From contig CP093831.1 of assembly GCA_033063855.1 (NCBI GenBank), positions 5,332,001-5,396,000 of the forward strand: a DNA stretch of 64,000 bases, given 5' to 3'. The DNA comes from Smittia aterrima (lineage: Eukaryota; Arthropoda; Insecta; Diptera; Chironomidae). Below are positions 46,682 through 60,787 of the stretch, piece after piece. The position numbers and the translations under genes were made by a program. Below the pieces are notes generated by a model. The model ran no database searches and had not been told where the DNA came from. It worked only from the letters and a program-made list of their open reading frames with translations. The first letter of the stretch is position 1. The number at the start of each line of letters is the position of its first letter.

Positions 46682-49600
46682 GAAAGCAAAGTCGTTGGGG
46701 TTTGGGGACCAATGAGTGATTTTGCGGCACATGATGTTTCTCTCTTTAGGCCGTTTTGTACATTGCCAAGCGATTTGCGAAGGTTGAGAAGGGTCGTCGA
46801 GAAACGACTGCAAAAAGATTAGTTGCGAACAATATAACACAATGTACGATGGTGCGGAAAAACTTTTATGTTAGGGAAATTGTTGAATGGGGAAAGGAGA
46901 ATCTTTCAAGATTTTCTTTTAAAGAAGATATTCAGAAAACTGAGATTTTCTAGCTTTGTGTGAGACTCTATAGAAAGCCAAAGGCGAATGAGAACAAAAA
47001 TATTTGATATCGATTTCACGTCAAGTGTGCATTTCCGATAATGTCTTGAGACGAATTAGAACTAAAAAGGAAGACTTTAGGATTCACTCTCTAACTTCGA
47101 TGTCAAATAATTATCATTGAGTTGGCTCAATGTCTGTGAATTATCCCTGAACAACAAGAAAACCTTCTAACACAATTCAGTGAAATCATTTAAGAATTCA
47201 AATCTCTTCCTCGCAGAGATAAAGATGATAAATAATTTATAAGGAAGAAGCGTGCGGATGACAATCTGAGATGATTCTTAAACAAATCAGATGATTGCAC
47301 ACTTTTCTCATCAAATTCATGATATTAAATCAATTTCTAAGAGAAAGGAAGCAGAGAAAAGTGCCATGTCATGTGTCATAGCATTTTCTTCAGTTTTGAT
47401 AAATGATCCCTTGTTACAGACTCTTCTTTCACATCACAAGTCCGACCAAAGAAGAGAACGAAATAATTTATGGACAGCGAACCGATTCCGGTGTGATGTG
47501 GAGAGATAAGTTGTCAAAAGGGCAGATACAAAAACAGACGTCAGACAAGAAGGAAAAAAACTTTTCTTTTCCCTTTCTCAACTTTTCCAGTAATAAAAAT
47601 TTATTTTCCTCTCGAAAAGCTTTAGACGCTCAGCATGAAAGCTCAGTTTTTCAGAAAGCGAAAGGAAGGAACTTGCAACTGATTTTGAAGTCAATAAATT
47701 ATTTATTAAGGTTTCTACTTTGAATGGATGACCAAGATGTCTTCTCAAGTCTTTGCTGATCGAGACATCTCTCAAAACTTTCAAAAGCTTTTGTTTCCTC
47801 TTGTAACAGAACTTTTTCTTTATGTTGATTTGAACATAATTGGATTGCTTCTTAGAATTTCAATCATGAAATAAAGAATGAAGTTCATTTATTGAAAAGA
47901 GAGTACTGTAAAGACTCTTCATGTTTGATTGTGACTTTTCCTGTTTCAAGCATTTCGTGAGAAAACTTGAGCAGTCACTGAGTTAACGTAAAGTGAAGAA
48001 AATTTCTTGAAACTATGATGATTTAAGAAAACGTTTAAACTCGTTGAATAATTTAACTTGTTCCGGTGCTGTCTTGTTTTTTCCTTTCAAACAGAAAAAA
48101 AACTCGAGGAATTCAAGGAGAAGAGCAACTGGGACACAAAAGAATGTTTTCACAATTCTTTCTAAAGAAAAACAGTGAGAATTTCTTTAGTGAAGTTCGC
48201 TTCCTTAAGCATCGCATAAACAGTAAGAAACTGGAACTAAATTCCGTTTCATGCTGTTTTTCTACAACTTGTTTAATGAACCTCGTACAGATTCCGAAAA
48301 TTTTTCATCGCAAAGACAATCAGTGAGAAGGAACGAATGCCTTTGAAAAGAAACTTCTTCGTAACTCGCGAACAAAATAGTTGGGGAAAGAAAAACGGCT
48401 TCGTCATCATCATCATCATGGTTAATGTTTATGTTTTTATGGAGATGAATTGAACGAAGCATTCGTTGCTAATGTCGGAAGAAACATTCGCTTGTTGTCA
48501 TTCCGATGAACTGCTTTTTTCTATCTCCCGCATATAGCGGAGCAAAACAAAAAATATCCATCAAATGATCTCGAAAATATAATAAATCATACATGTCGCT
48601 CGTCAATTAGAGCAGAAAAATTCTTTTCTCGTCAGAGGAGGAAAAGTTTTCAAATGTAAATTTTGATTTGCGACGACAAAGAGAAAGTTTTATGCTCAAA
48701 CCACGAAATAAATCTCATTTTTCAAGTGGAGGAAACTTGACGAAGAATATCATTCTTCGCTCCTCATGCAGCAACAAATTTTGTCATTTATCAAGCGAAT
48801 TTCATCGAGCATGAGATAGTTATATTCGTGTATATGCATGGCTTGTTCGGAAAGTCATGAAAGCGAGAATGCTTCAAAATAAAAAATAACAGCAAAAGCT
48901 CTCGAGCCGGAAAATTGAAAAGAGGAAAACTTTTTTAATCACTGGAGAACACAAACAAATTTGTTGCAACTCGAAAGTTTCATGTATGAGGAGAGTCTTT
49001 TGATATTGAAGCTTCAGCCGATATTGCTTTTGCTAGCTCCTCTAATTTATTGCTTTCTTCTAGTCTCGTTGTGAAAGAGTTGTCATCATCATTGAGCGTC
49101 GTCTCTTTTCCAGAGAGCACACAGTGGATGAAAACAGATTTATCTAAGAGATGAAAAGTTTGTATGTTTTTTTTTAGATTGAAGCTAAGTTTAGATTTTG
49201 TGTTACGATTGAATGAAAAACTTTTAATACGAAACTTCTCTTGTTTTCTTTTGAAACTTTACATTCAAAATATTTCTCGAATGATTGAAACTCTCCTGTA
49301 ATCCTATCATCAGAAAGTTACCACAAAGGTGAGAAAAAACATTAAAACTTCTGCTCAGAGATGCACTCAATTAATGAGATTGGTAGAAGTCGAGAATTGA
49401 AAGCTACGATTATCTCGTTAAATGATCGGCGTCGAGAGGAAAGTTCTGAGGGGAAAACTTTGCTGATTAAAACATTCCGGGTATTTTAACGAGAAAAGGT
49501 TGAAGCTCCTTCATTAAAATCGGCCTGAGAACGAATCATTAGGAAAATAGAGTCGTGCACGTGCTTTTGTTTCAACGAATTGTTTTTCACTTGCTCGAAT

Positions 49601-52428
49601 GCTCGTGTAGAGTCCTTCTGCGAAATGAAATCCGATAGAATCTCTTTCCTTTCTCACTCAATTTAAAACGAATTCACTCGAACTTAAATTGAATTCCTCT
49701 CATATCTAACATGCCAATTAAAGTTCATGTTTATCGATAAAAATATCCATTTGCCATTGTGCGAGGAAGAGATTCCGTATTAAGGGCAAACGATATTGCT
49801 TTCTCATATGGATTACGCTGTATCAATTTTTCTCGAAGCAATTGTTGTCGGATGACTTCCTCTCCTTTTCTCCATCCCCCAACAACTTCTACCTCATTGT
49901 AATCGACTCTAGTAAAACGCTAACAGATTTTTCCCATCATATTATCCTCTTATTTATTGTTCGAAGACAATTTAATAAAATCGTTTAAGGATATCGTTTC
50001 ATGTCCCAAAAGTATTCTTCGCCTCTTCTTGCTTTCCTTTCTTCTTCGTCTACGACGATACCTTAAATTTCCTTGCTCCAACGTAAATAAACTGTTTATT
50101 ATGGTGACAATGTTTTTGCTTCCCCTCCCACTCAATCTTGTTATTTTTTTTTGGTGTGTGCCGTACAGAAACAAGATGTTTATCCTTCCTTGGTCCTTTT
50201 CCGCCTTTCTCACTTCCTTCATGTGCGAGCGAACGCTTGTACGTGTCTTGCCGCAAGTATTACAGACAATTTCTCGCTGTCCCTTTTATTAAATAAAAGG
50301 AAAGCTCACCTCTCTCGAGTATGTCATTTCCATTCCGTCCATCGGTTTGATAGTTTGATAAACGATGAGTTGAATGAATCGTTATCAATTCGTTCAGTTT
50401 AAACGAGAGCTAATGGAATTAAAAACGTTTTATGGGAGCGATGAAAAAAGACTTGAAATGTCTAAGAAAAGTTTTGATTAATTGGCAGGTAATTTAATTT
50501 TATAATCGACCTTTTCTGCCTGCTCTCTGATATTAATTTGCAATCAATCTTGAAGACCCTTTCTTGAAGGACGACACGACAGGAGCTTAAAAGTTTCTTC
50601 AATGACTAATTTGACCTCGTTTTTGTTCCGGAAGAAAGCTTTTCGAATGATGTCATTGACAAAATCCTTTTGGAAAACATTTGCAAGCCAAAAGCATCAA
50701 ATCAGCTTCCATCACTGAGACTTCTAATCTCGTTTGTTGCTTAGCGATATGTCAACACGTTACTTTTCTGGATTTGGTGTTGAGTCATTGAGAGGATTCC
50801 CTCGAACAATTCATCGCAACAGCTTGTTTCTAGATTATTCCTTAACGTTAATTTATTAAGCTTCTTACAACAACAGAGAATATTCCACCTACTGCACGTT
50901 CATTACGTGAACTTTTGCGTTTATATGGATAACGTTAAGGAAAATCAATAGTTTGAGAGTCAAACTTTTATAGAAACCAAGACAAAGTTGGCTTACCTAT
51001 TGAGAAAAGTTTCAACTCATCTATTATTCAACAAGTCTTAGCTCATCTTTCCAATCGATTTTTGATAAAACGATGAATTTACTGTTGGAGCTGTAACACA
51101 AGTTAGATCTACTAAAGTAAATGGAAGATAATCCTTTAAACTTTAAGCAGACAATTTGAGATTCCCAAAGTTTTAAAATAACAAAATTTTATTCCTCTAG
51201 AGAGGAATTTAATTTTTTTTCTCCTTTAAGTTCCTTTAGCTGAAAAACAATTTGCGAAATTGATTCATAAACAAGAGCTCACGCTTAACCTTCGCCATAA
51301 ATAATTAATGGATCATTTTCTCTCCTCGTTTAGGAACTGTCAGGAGTTGTGACTCACGCTCAAGTGTCGTCGAGCAATTTATGTTTCAATATTTAAAATG
51401 GATTTAGACGCAGGGAATTTTATTTTATCGTATCCAACTTGAACTCTAGCTCAACTCTTCATTGTGTTTAGCGTCTGTAATGTTATCTTAACATCTTTTC
51501 ATGCTGTGGCAACAGAATGATCTGTATGATAAATTATTTATGCGCTGAGACTTTTTCTCTCGTAACAGCAGGAATTTTCTTGTAACTTAAGGGGGAGTGA
51601 CATGTTTTCATTTGTAACTGCAACGCACTGTGTTCTTCTCAATTTATTCTCAGATAAATTGAGAAGCTTAGCTTTGAAAGTGTTTTAATTAAAACTATGA
51701 AAAGCTTTATCTAGAAAATTTCTCAATGAATGGAGAATAATCTTCATCAACAAGAAAATGATGGAATCTCATTGCCTAGAGTAAAATTATCATTCAAAGC
51801 TCAAAATAAACATAAATATTTGTGATTGCTCCGGAAATATCAGATTAAGCGCTTTAAAACAATATGGCACCAACCCAAGTCTAATTAAAATCTCTGGTCG
51901 GTGAAAGCGGAAAAGAGAGAAGTCAGAAAGAGTTTTTCAGAAAAACAAAACAAAAGCTGAAAAATAGCGAATATTTATATCCGCATTTATTTAATCCTAT
52001 TTTAGAGATCTCGGGATTCCACGTCGTTGTGAGTTTATGTGCATCGGGCAGTGCTGATGTAGATCTTTTTTTTAAATTCAGAGCTTTTCATAAGCTGCGT
52101 TGCTGATTTTTTGTTCTTCGTTGTTTCCTAGTCGACTTTAATTTCCTTTAATTTTATTCGTCCTGTCAACTATACTTGCTACAAATGAGAAGCTAGCAAT
52201 GCAGCATTCCTTCCAATTCTATGGTTTTTACCTAACCAAGCTACTGAGGACGTTTATTATGAAAAGTTTAACCAGAATTCTTTTTCCACTTTCAAAAAGA
52301 ACTCGGCTTTTGTGTTCCCACCGCTGAGAGCTTGCTTTGAACCCTTTTCTCGTAGCTTGAAAGAAGAAGTGACAATCATTTTTCATATTAATAATTAAGA
52401 AGGAAAAGTTCCCTTGAGAAGCTTACGG
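46682..52428. other. Gene desert, part 2
   Basis: About 5.7 kb. Includes a (CAT)5 run at 48405-48419 and AT-rich stretches. The open frames 47403-47723 and 49957-50292 (plus) and 49950-50222 (minus) are low complexity or TTG-started and unsupported. Nothing else seen. Confidence 0.5.
48405..48419. repeat. (CAT)5 microsatellite
   Basis: Five perfect CAT units; seen directly. Confidence 0.95.
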
Positions 52429-52566
52429 CTACTTTGACGTTGAATATTTTTTAACTTTCTTCAAGGCCCATGTGAGACCATCAGGCGTACTGCCCTGTTT
52501 CCTCTTCGTCTTGACAGAATTTCCTTTGTCAATGATAAATCTTGCGGAATATAATTTATTCACCAT
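52429..52566 (-). CDS. Short basic open frame, 45 residues, doubtful
   Basis: ATG at 52566, TAG at 52431-52429. The frame reads naturally as protein (for example GSTPDGLTWALKK) and is Lys-rich. No signal peptide, TM helix or known motif is visible, and frames this short arise often by chance. It could also be the end of an exon whose partner I cannot find. Confidence 0.15.
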   Translation of the reverse strand: MVNKLYSARFIIDKGNSVKTKRKQGSTPDGLTWALKKVKKYSTSK

Positions 52567-54454
52567 TGAGGAGGAAATCACTTTTCTTCCTTAGACATTT
52601 TCCTTTTCAGCTTACACAATGAACTGTGGCGAGAGGCGAAGGGAAGGAGGACCAGGCATGTCCTTGCTTTAAAAAAGGATGGAATGGAATAACCGCATGT
52701 GAAGATGGCTGTCGTGTTTTTGTTATAGCTCCTCATCATGACCCCCTCTCTTTAAATGTGTGAAAAGCATCCGCTCCAGAGGAGAAAGAAGGAAGAACAT
52801 GAAGGAGAGCAAGAAAATCTTTTCCTCCATTCATGCAATGATAATATCTCATTCGCTATCTGAAGCAAAGCTTAATTCGAGCGTGGTTCAGCAGCAGCCG
52901 GAGAATATATTGAAGGAGGAATGATCCATAAGTATCAAACGGCTCAAGCATATATTACGAATTCATGATCAATTTAAGCTCTGTGATGTCGGAGCGGCTT
53001 GTGAAGTGGAATCTTCCTGGGACTGCCAACGCCAGATTTTCCAAAACAACTTTATTGACTGAAGCATTAATGTCTTCTTCATTTTCATCCTTCTCCCTTA
53101 ATCCTCATGGTTGAGAAACAAGGTGATTTTCGCTGAAATTATTTGCATAATTTCATGCGTGAAACGATTTGAGAAAATCCTCTGGGAATCTTCGCAGCAA
53201 GTCTTGACGTTGGAATTCAATTTTATATTTAAAAGGACACAAAGCAGTTTTTACGCTGCTTGAGAATGAAAGAACAATTTCATGGGCTGGCTTGAAATAT
53301 TCAAAGGGAAGAAGAAAATTCTAAATAAGGGTCATAAGACTATAAATTACTGCTCGAAAACGAGAGAAACCACAAAAGGCCTCTCTGAAAATACTTAAAA
53401 ATCGATTAAGGGATTGAATAAATTTGAATGAAAAATTTGTCTAAAGAACTTTAATTCCAAAGCTGACGAAAAGGCAAATCGTCCACTCGGCAAAACTTGT
53501 GGTTGCCTCAGAGTTTTGTGTGTGCGGTCGGCGTACGACTTAAATAAATTTCACATTTCTTTCAATTTCGGTTCGATGAAAAAAAAAGGATTTTAAACCA
53601 AAAAAGCCAATTTTTCAACACCCAACTTGAAAGCGAGAAACTTTCTCGATTTATTCGAAAACCCCAAAGCAAAGGGGGGAGAGTCAACATCGTCGAACAT
53701 TTTTAGCAAAATTAATAAAATATTGATTTGGTTCGTTAACCGAGATTGAAAATTTATTCTGAAGTTTATTTATCACGAAGTGATATTTTATGTCGCACGA
53801 ATTATTTTTTTATAACTTACAAAATTGAAAATCAAAAATATCCATTGCGATAATAATTTATCTCTTGACGTTGCTGTGACACTTCTCGTCCGCTTTCTCG
53901 TTGAGCGATGTCAAAGCACAATTTGAACGAAAATTTAATTTGTGAGATATTTCTCATTGCTAAATGTTTAAATTTCGTTTATCACTTGAATTTCTATTTC
54001 GTGACATTTGCTGCGATAAGCTTCGGTTGTTACGAGCTCTTCTTGTTGATTCTGTGACATTTAGTTGAGAAAGTTTTGTAATCTCTATCTTTCCACGATG
54101 TTACACTCATCACTGACGAAGCTTTCCCTTTAGCTTTCCACAGTGCAATTAGCGACGTTTTATTGAACGATTTTACTCCTGAGCATAAGCATTAACCTCT
54201 TCGTCTTTTGTTGAAGAGAAACGCGAAGCTTTTACGACGCTGTAAATTTAATTTCTTCCCGTCGCCTGACTCTCAATTGATAAAAAAGTTTATGAAGCAA
54301 CGTTTTATTACATATTATGCTCTTCACATTTTTCCTAAATTAAATTTATCAGCGTTTCATTCAATTTATTTGTATTTTCGTTTCTAACACTGCACTTTGT
54401 CGCCGTGCGACAGAGCAGAGCGAAACATACCTCGAAGCCGTCTTATGAATCACA
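52567..54454. other. Gene desert, part 3
   Basis: About 1.9 kb of AT-rich DNA with no open frame worth reporting. Confidence 0.55.
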
Positions 54455-54715
54455 ATGGAATCGATTTTCCGGAAGCTACGAGAATCTGTTCCGTTTTCTC
54501 GAAATAGATGCGTAAGCATCATCGAAGCGATTCGAGAAGCTAACAATATTTCACTCGTCGACATTCTTCTCATCAACATTCTTTATGTAGCAAATTGTGT
54601 CGTCGTCGAGTTTGATGAAGAAAACTTTCGTATTGTATCCAATCTCAATGATCTTCATCATCTCTCGTCAAGGAAAAATATTTTTTATTTGATTTGCTTT
54701 GAAAGGCACCACTAA
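54455..54715 (+). CDS. Short open frame, 86 residues, doubtful
   Basis: The ATG at 54455 is in good context (TCACAATGG). The frame is rich in Ile, Arg and Asn (for example SIIEAIREANNISLVD) and ends in TAA at 54713-54715. An AATAAA follows about 110 bp downstream, which would suit a single-exon transcript. No recognisable family, signal peptide or TM segment. The antisense strand is also open over 54361-54579. A chance ORF is at least as likely. Confidence 0.25.
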   Translation: MESIFRKLRESVPFSRNRCVSIIEAIREANNISLVDILLINILYVANCVVVEFDEENFRIVSNLNDLHHLSSRKNIFYLICFERHH

Positions 54716-57700
54716 CAAAAGGAAAAAAACGCTGAGCGAAGTGTTTATCAAGTTTTTAAGAGAATCGCCATTGCATTTCCTTTCACGAAACAGCCGGAAA
54801 ACCTTTGACTTCTTGATTGAATATTAAATAAAGTCAGATGAGTTTTTGACACAATTTCCTCCCCTTCTGTCGATCACAAGTTGACAGTCAAGTGAAAGAA
54901 GCAGAAAATATTCGTTTTCCGCCCTTTGTGGCCTCGAGCATAAGACGACGACGCTTGTAAATTGTAGCTTGCGAAATAAAAAACGGAAAAGTGTGCTGTT
55001 GTCTGAAATTGAAGATGTTTTCTCTCATACATTTTATTGCTTTTTACTGCCATCTTTATATTAAATAGACACACATGTTTCATGTACACATTCGTTTCGT
55101 TAATAAAAGGGCACAAAACGTGTTTCGAAAGGGGGAATCGAATCGATATGTTTCGGCAACTTAGCTGATTTGCTACTTAAAGCGTTCGAGCAATCTGTGC
55201 TTAGTGTTAAAGCGGATGTTTCGCTATCTTGTAATTTTTCCACTTCAGTTTCACTGACAGCCTTGATCCTCCGATAGAGAGATTACAAATTGATTGCTCA
55301 AAGGTATTCAGATGCTTTCACTTCCTATTCGCCAATAAAACACCGCAGAGGTAAGATCCTATAATTGATTCAATTTATAATGTCGCTCGACAGGAAATTT
55401 TGTAGCGTGAAATGAGCTCGAGTGTTCCACGTGACTTTGACGACGACGTCAAGGAAGTTCCGTTCACTTTCAAAAGAAACGGAATCGGAAAATATGAATT
55501 TGTTAACGAAATTGGATTTTCGTCAGCAAACACGTTCTAACGATACTCCTCACTCACACCCACGACCATCAAACACCGCACGCACAAGTAATGAAGTATA
55601 ATAAATAATGGATTTCCCTACACGGTTTCCTCGCGGTGAGATTACTTTCAATAAAAAAGATATTTGACTTTTGTTATTGATCCGTTGTAATTGATAAATG
55701 AGCCTCACATTAGACTCCCCTAATCCTCCTCGAAGAGTCTCTAAACTGATTTATTGTCCTTCAGACAGTTTTGGCTTCGCACCAAGAAGTCCCAAATCGA
55801 TTGCGAATTATCCGAAAAGAAATTACAAATGAGGTTTTAGATAACTCGCCATGTCCTTTGCTTTCAATCGATTCCTAGAACGACCCGTCATTCTTCAAGC
55901 GGAAAAAACTTTAATTAATAATCGCTTTACTTCAGCGGAATTCTCTATCATTAATCATTTAATCTCAAACCTTCACAAGAAATTGAACAGTCATAACAAA
56001 AGTTTTATTTTGTTTTCTCTCCTTAGGAGGAAGTTGTTTTCGATGTCAAAGTGACCTAGTCGACATGTAGAGTAATGGTGAACGTTGAAGCATGTAAATG
56101 GAATTGAAATTAATTAATGATAGCCTCTGCAACATTCTGACTCTATTCGAGCATTTCATTATTAATTCAGAGTATAAATAACTGAGAGTTTACCTAAGGG
56201 GATTACCAACATTACTTACACAAAGAGTTGTGCACACGCATAAATATTTCAATAAACTTCCATGAATGTTCTCTAAATTTTCAATTCATTAAATAATAAT
56301 TTACTTTCTCTTGATGTTATGCAATTAACAAGTGAACTGCATTTGTAGTAAAAAAATTATATCTCTGATTACAAATTATGTTACATAATGATGTTGCTAA
56401 ATGTCTGCAGCAGAATCAAGAAGCTCGCTTGCTATCTTAGTCTTGAAGCTTTAGGATATGAATTGAAGTATCAAATTATTTTCTTTATTTCTTGGAATAA
56501 TCGTTAAACGTTTTAATTACAGGAAAGCCTTGAAATTATTTAAATGAAAACGTTAAAGCCCTAAAAAGGAAATTAAATTTTCACCTCAAACCTTTAAAAA
56601 TATGAAGAGATATAAAGCAACTCATTTGTCACTGAAATTTTTGTAGAATCAGCTCGAACATATCAAAGAAAGAATAATTTGTCTGCGTTCTTCGTTTTCT
56701 AAATTACAGATTCAAGAATTATTCATCGAAAACTTTCATAATAACGCGCAATAAAAAAGCGAGTGATGAATGAATTTTATGATTTGATTTCCATTCTCCG
56801 ACGTTTATTCAAATGCAAAAGTGAATAGAATTTTTTTATCGTTGAAGCATAAAAATCAAATAAGTTCATGAGAAGGAGAAAATTTATCGGAAAATATTTT
56901 CATTTCTCGAGTTCGGCTTGTTGCGAAATTCTATGCGCCCTCTTCACAATTTTACAACCCAAAATGCAGACCCGAGCACATCTCGTTGTAATCTATTCAA
57001 TAATTCATCCTTCAATAAATATTAAAGCGTGTTTTCTTTTTTTAAGGGTTCACAGCTTTTTGCTGTGACCTGAAGCACAAATGTCGCTTTAAAACCGAAA
57101 ATTGGTTTCTCTCCTGCGTTCTCGATAGTTAATCATGATTACGAACTTTTCCTCTACTTTCTTAAAACAGAGAGAGCAGCGAGAAGATGATAAAAGTTAT
57201 GAAACCTTTGTAATGAAGAAGAAGAAACGAGTTTTTTGTCCATGAGAAAATATGATAAAGTGCAAAAAAGAGAAAAAGGAAAAGTTTTTATTGTTCTTCA
57301 GACTTCGTTTTGTTCCTTCAACAGTGCTTTTTGTTCTTCCGCACTTTTATTGTTATTCGGCATTCGTTTTTATTGCATTCTCAACCTTTATGACTCACCT
57401 TTCGCAGCGAATCTTCTTGAAGTGGGCTTATGAATGGAGAACTTGCCTCCTCACGATGATATGGAGAGCGTGACTGTGTGAATCCAGAAACAATTGTAAG
57501 TTGGCTTTAATCCAAGAGCTGATATGGAAGTTGAAGGTTTGCTGACTCCCATCTCTCTGATGAAAATTTTCCAGTTGAAGATATAACTAAAAGCATTCCC
57601 TCTCAGCTATTCAAATATTCCTAGACTCGAACAATGAAAGAGGATTCTCCTGGATGACAATGCCTTAGATACGAGGGAAAGAAGGTGAATGAATAATTGA

Positions 57701-60595
57701 ATTCACTGCACGAGATTGCGTGGCATTTTGCAGTTAGAAGATATCTTGGAAGCTCATGTAATGAAACAATAATTCGAATTCTTGGAACTAATTTCGATTT
57801 AGGTCTCACGCACATCAGAGCAAATCTTATTCATAATTCAGATCTCTGGGGCTTTACAATGTCTAACGAATTCAGCATCAAGCTAAACCTTTGACAAATA
57901 TGCGACACACTAAATTGCTTAATGGACCGCACAGGTCTAAATTGAATGTTATTTCAATTATGATGATTTAGTAAGCCATCGTTGAATATTAAGGCATCAA
58001 TAAATTATGCAGAAATCGCCATAAAAATATACCGACTGTCACATTTAAATGATCTGATGTGTTTCTGCTCCCATTATTCCTGTGAACGGCAACTCCATGG
58101 GGTGGGCGACACGTAACAATGTCGCCGCCATCAACTCTCATTTACAAAGCACTCGACGATTTGGAAAAGAAAAGTCCTTCAATTTATTACGAAACACTCG
58201 TGAACCTTCGAAAAAAAATCGTCGACACTTCGTTCAGAAGTTGAATTGTTTCTCTACAACGACGAAATCTTTCATTAAATTTCGCCTCGTGTTTTATTTA
58301 TCTTTTCGTGAGACGACGTCGACTTTTCCGGACTGGAAAAAATTGCCCATTTTATTATTGTCTCATTTTTATGTGAATCAATTTATTTTTCATTTTATTG
58401 TGATTCCCGGAAAGGCAGATGCTGCTTTAATATTTAATGAAGTGACTTCTATCTGAGGATAAGGCGATGGCTGTCTAGGCAGCCAGAAAAAAATTATTCT
58501 CATCTCAAAAGTCAAGAGGAGATATCGTTGACAATCTGGTTGATGGTCGTTGGTGCTTAATATTTATACATGATACGAATTCACCCTCTGCTACCTTGTA
58601 ATTCACATAAATTCCCGAGCAGAAAAGTAATTTTGAAGAGATGTAGAAATGCGTAATTAAATCGCCCTCGAAGGAACACTTATTTCACTTTAATGACCTC
58701 GAGATGTCAAAGAGGCCTGGAAAGAATGACTCATTGTGCATTAAATATTAAAGCCGACTTCAATCCGACTTAACTAGAAGATACTTCCCAGCTGAACGAG
58801 TGAGTTTATCAATTAATCAAAAACAAAGCCTGTTATGAGACGAAGTTTGGCTCTAATCTCCCTCCCAACATTTTCTGACTCAAACGATTTTGTGAAAATT
58901 TCATTTAATTGGTTTTAAATGCCTTTAGTCCGCCTCTTCTTGCTCTCAGTTAATTTAGAACGCAGGTGAGTTGGAATTGATAACACGAAAATTCGCAATT
59001 GGCAGCAAAACGTAATTTCCTGAAAATGAATAATTAATTGTATCATCAGCAGCTCTCGTTGAATTTTTAACACACACGCTCTGCAAATGTTATTCCGTTT
59101 GAAAAGTACTGTCTTCCGTTTTAATTGAACGAAAGTATTAAAGAGAAAGATAGACGTGAAATATTCAGCTGACAACAGTTGACAAGTTTGTATTTAAGCT
59201 GAAAATATTTAATCCGATTCAATGAATTAGAAATGTGCGTGAATTTTGTCGTTTACAGTTTTAATTATGGGAAAACAATCCCACATTCGTTATGCAAATT
59301 AACATTTCGCTCTGTAAACAAAAACTTTTCACTTTGATTGAATAATTTCGCTGTCAAACATAAATTGCTTTGAAAACAGTTTCGAATCCGCTCAAAGGCA
59401 ATGATGAAAAACTAGAAGAGGAAAATTCTCGTTGGGTTCTATTATCAACTCCGTGATCGCGTAGGGAAGCCAAATATCAAATAAAGTAATTTTTTTTTGG
59501 ATACGCAATCTGCGAATGCATTCAGTTCGTAAATGACAGAATCTCTTTGAGTTAAGCAACGTTTCACTTGACATGAATCACTCGATGATGCCGCAATTCC
59601 GTTAATGAACATTTCAATCATTTCGGACAACTGGATGGCAACGAAAACTTTCGATTGAGGGCTTTTGCAACTGGCTTGTTAATTAAACTTTGAAGTATTA
59701 CCTGGACATAGTGGTTGAGGAAATTCATTTGATCTGAATTTAATATCGAGAACTTTCATCGTTAACGAATCATGAGCAAATCAAATGGGTTTGTCGAACG
59801 ACGAGGAAACAAAACCGCATGAGAAACAACATTTTGCATTCATTTTAATGATGAAACACTCGAAAGTATTCAGAGAAACGTTTCAATTAAAATAATTGCA
59901 ATGCTCAAGCTTTTAAAATTCCGTCTTTCGAGTCTTGAACGATACAACTTCTGCTTTTCTATGGTGAACAATGAAACAAACTGAAAGTATAAGCTTTCGC
60001 TTGATTCAGACGATGTATCGGCACAACCAACTTTGGTTCAATAAACAAGCGTATCAATATTTGTTTGATATACTCAAATAGCTTTTTATTTATTCAGAGC
60101 TCTCCAACAAAACTTGCACATGCAAAGAGTAAAAAGCAACTCTTTCGCTTAACAATACACATTGCATGTTTGTGCAATCAATGCATTCCTTCTCATTCCA
60201 TCTCTCGCTGGTTAACTCAAATCCATTGAAAAACCTCGCTTTTGTTTTAATAACACAACAAGGAGGCAAAAAAAGCCTTTTCATGACACAGCAATTCGAT
60301 TTAAAATCAATTATTGAGTCTACGAGTTTACATTTTATCGTTTTTTTCTGATCCGGTCTTTCGTGCTTGCATACATTATCAAAAATGATATTTTCCGTAT
60401 TGGTTTTTCATCGAGGAAATGCCATTTTCTTCATGGTAAAATGAACAATTGAAATCGGCGCCGACGTTTTGCTATCGACAAGCTTTCCATTCAAAAACGA
60501 GTAAGCCGCAAACATGACGAACTAACAGCGAATAAAATGATTTTCCTTTCATGTTCTAAAGTTTCTTCATTAGTTGTCAAAGAGTTGTTTCCATA
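54716..60595. other. Gene desert, part 4
   Basis: About 5.9 kb. The longest frame, 58082-58456 plus, opens at GTG and becomes AT-driven towards its end. The frames at 57236-57473 and 57697-57894 have no support. No RNA gene was recognised. Confidence 0.5.
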
Positions 60596-60787
60596 TCAAG
60601 GACCATCAACATCGAACATATTTCTCTTCTTTTTGACGATGCAACCGAGAACGACGAGAAAGCATAAGCTTAAGAGCAACGAGAAGACGCAGAAAGAAAA
60701 ACTTGAAGTTTCGTCGTAGCGAGCTGGAGGGTGTAGGGTGGATTGAGAAGGTAGAAGAACGGTTTGTCTAGCAACATTCATCTGCAT
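60596..60787 (-). CDS. Candidate small single-TM protein, 63 residues
   Basis: ATG at 60787, TGA at 60598-60596. The product has a polar 30-residue N-terminal part, one strongly hydrophobic helix (FSFCVFSLLLSLCFLVVLGC), a KKKR stop-transfer stretch and an eight-residue acidic end (NMFDVDGP). This is the layout of a type III membrane micropeptide. The same frame stays open upstream to 60943 without an ATG, so it might be the last exon of a larger membrane protein. The upstream part has potential glycosylation sites (NIT twice). Chance is possible, since the local sequence is stop-poor. Confidence 0.3.
   Translation of the reverse strand: MQMNVARQTVLLPSQSTLHPPARYDETSSFSFCVFSLLLSLCFLVVLGCIVKKKRNMFDVDGP

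Noticed and set aside
58082..58456. 124-codon plus-strand frame
   Set aside because: It starts at GTG, changes from basic to AT-driven hydrophobic composition and shows no domain.
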